DNA of 5,649 nucleotides, taken from the NCBI GenBank assembly GCA_034189125.1, contig JAXHVB010000005.1, forward strand, positions 1 to 5,649, written 5' to 3'. The notes below the pieces were generated by a model. The model was not told where the DNA came from. It worked only from the letters and a program-made list of their open reading frames with translations, and did no database searches. Below, piece by piece: positions 4,675-5,649 of this stretch. This DNA is from UBA5862 sp002408105. Lineage in GTDB: Bacteria > Pseudomonadota > Gammaproteobacteria > Pseudomonadales > UBA5862. Numbering within the stretch: the first letter of the stretch is position 1; each line of letters begins with the position of its first letter. Both the position numbers and the translations under genes were made by a program.

Positions 4675-5649
4675 CTATTCTGGCTTGAAGACCACGGCTC
4701 CGAGTGGCGGCACCTGAACAGCAATGGCATGATCGAAGCCCATCCACTTGATGGGCTCACTGGCCACGCGACCCGTGCCGCAGTTGCTGCCCCCGTAGTA
4801 CCCGGAGTCCGAGTTGAAAATTTCTCGGTACCCCCCGCCCTGGGGCACGCCCACGCGGTAGGCATCGCGCGGAACCGGCGTAAAATTGAGCACCACCACC
4901 AGGTGCTCCGAACCCTCACCCAACCGCAGATAGGCCAGGATCGACTGGGTGGCATCGTGGCAGTCGATCCAGCGGAAACCGGCGGCATCGAAATCCTGCA
5001 AATGCAGGGCGGGCTCAGTGCGGTACAGGTGGTTGAGGTCTCGCACCAGCCGCTGTATACCCGCGTGTTCAGGATGCTGCAGCAGCCACCACTCCAGCTC
5101 TCGGTCATGCGCCCACTCCCGTCCCTGGGCGATGTCATTGGTCATGAAGTTGAGTTTTTTTCCTGGCTGGGTGAACTGGTAGGCGAGCAACAGGCGCACA
5201 CCCGCGAACCGCTGCCAGCCATCCCCGGGCATTTTGTACAGCAGCGAGGCCTTTCCGTGCACCACCTCATCGTGGGAGAAAGGCAACACAAAGTTCTCGG
5301 TGAACGCATACAGCAGGCCGAAGGTCAACCGATCGTGGTGGTAGAGCCGATGAATGGGGTCATGAGAGAAGTATTCCAGGGTGTCGTTCATCCATCCCAT
5401 GTTCCACTTCATACTAAAGCCGAGCCCACCCAGGTACACAGGACGCGAAACCATCGGCCAGGATGTGGACTCTTCGGCCACCACGAGGGCCCCCGGAAAA
5501 CGCTCGTGCACAACCACGTTCAGGTACTTGAGCAGCTCGATGGCATCCAGGTTTTCGTTGCCGCCGTACTGGTTCGGCAGCCACTCCCCGGGGTTTCGTG
5601 AGTAGTCGAGGTAGAGCATGGAGGCCACGGCGTCCACCCGCAGCCCATC
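4675..5649 (-). CDS. glgB: 1,4-alpha-glucan branching enzyme, C-terminal 324 residues (cut by window edge)
   Basis: GlgB cuts an alpha-1,4 chain and rejoins it through an alpha-1,6 bond, creating glycogen branch points. The gene enters from the right edge; the visible part starts at DGLRVDAVASMLYLDYSR, so the N-terminal CBM48 modules and the first half of the GH13 barrel lie outside. The catalytic triad is all present: nucleophile Asp (visible residue 6, in RVDAV), acid/base Glu (59, in VVAEES) and Asp (127, in LPFSHDEVVHGK). Their spacing of 53 and 121 residues equals that of Asp405, Glu458 and Asp526 in E. coli GlgB. The C-terminal all-beta domain follows and includes LVVVLNFTPVPR and the ending GAVVFKPE. 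From this the full protein should be about 720 residues. The gene ends in TAG, 35 nt before glgA. There is no frameshift or missing motif. Confidence 0.98.
   Translation of the reverse strand, partial: DGLRVDAVASMLYLDYSRNPGEWLPNQYGGNENLDAIELLKYLNVVVHERFPGALVVAEESTSWPMVSRPVYLGGLGFSMKWNMGWMNDTLEYFSHDPIHRLYHHDRLTFGLLYAFTENFVLPFSHDEVVHGKASLLYKMPGDGWQRFAGVRLLLAYQFTQPGKKLNFMTNDIAQGREWAHDRELEWWLLQHPEHAGIQRLVRDLNHLYRTEPALHLQDFDAAGFRWIDCHDATQSILAYLRLGEGSEHLVVVLNFTPVPRDAYRVGVPQGGGYREIFNSDSGYYGGSNCGTGRVASEPIKWMGFDHAIAVQVPPLGAVVFKPE

Noticed and set aside
4640..4747. N-terminal extension of GlgA to the ATG at 4747
   Set aside because: The extra 36 residues overlap the end of glgB and are absent from GlgA family N-termini, which begin just before the VLFVSSE segment.
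4228..5601. A 457-codon plus-strand open frame
   Set aside because: It lies opposite glgA and glgB, both unmistakable by catalytic motifs. Long antisense frames are expected in GC-rich coding DNA.
1..5649. CRISPR array, insertion sequence or prophage
   Set aside because: I saw no regularly spaced direct repeats with spacers, transposase motifs, terminal inverted repeats or phage genes.

Overview
The window is GC-rich bacterial DNA and most likely comes from an environmental proteobacterium, probably a gammaproteobacterium. That assignment rests on three things: a VPLPA/PEP-CTERM-type surface protein, a glgB-glgA pair of the ADP-glucose glycogen pathway, and an acyl-CoA dehydrogenase of ordinary proteobacterial type. 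Phylum is an inference; no rRNA or other marker gene is present.

Layout from left to right. Positions 1-288 hold no gene I can support, only GC-rich hairpins. Positions 289-1098 (minus) encode a 269-residue secreted protein with a signal peptide and a C-terminal VPVPAAAW-type sorting tail. Positions 1099-1459 are a 361-bp divergent intergenic region. It carries a plausible minus-strand promoter, three GTGA repeats at exact 11-bp spacing, a distant 9-bp inverted copy of the first repeat, and a leader with four alternating complementary segments. Positions 1460-1924 (plus) encode a 154-residue protein with a ribbon-helix-helix-like N-terminus and an unrecognised C-terminal part. Positions 1909-3087 (minus) encode an acyl-CoA dehydrogenase whose stop codon overlaps the end of the regulator gene by 16 bp, tail to tail. 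Positions 3164-4639 (minus) encode glycogen synthase GlgA, starting at GTG. Positions 4675-5649 (minus) hold the C-terminal 324 residues of glycogen branching enzyme GlgB, cut by the window's right edge just upstream of its catalytic aspartate.

There appear to be two modules. The right-hand one is a leftward transcription unit glgB-glgA-acyl-CoA dehydrogenase with spacers of 35 and 76 nt. GlgA extends alpha-1,4-glucan from ADP-glucose and GlgB adds alpha-1,6 branches; the dehydrogenase is metabolically unrelated and may only share the transcript. The left-hand module is a divergent pair: a putative DNA-binding regulator and a sorted surface protein, separated by a repeat-rich control region. 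The most interesting material is that control region. Its repeats surround the predicted start of the surface-protein transcript, and the leader could fold in two mutually exclusive ways. Both points are read from the sequence by eye and are untested.
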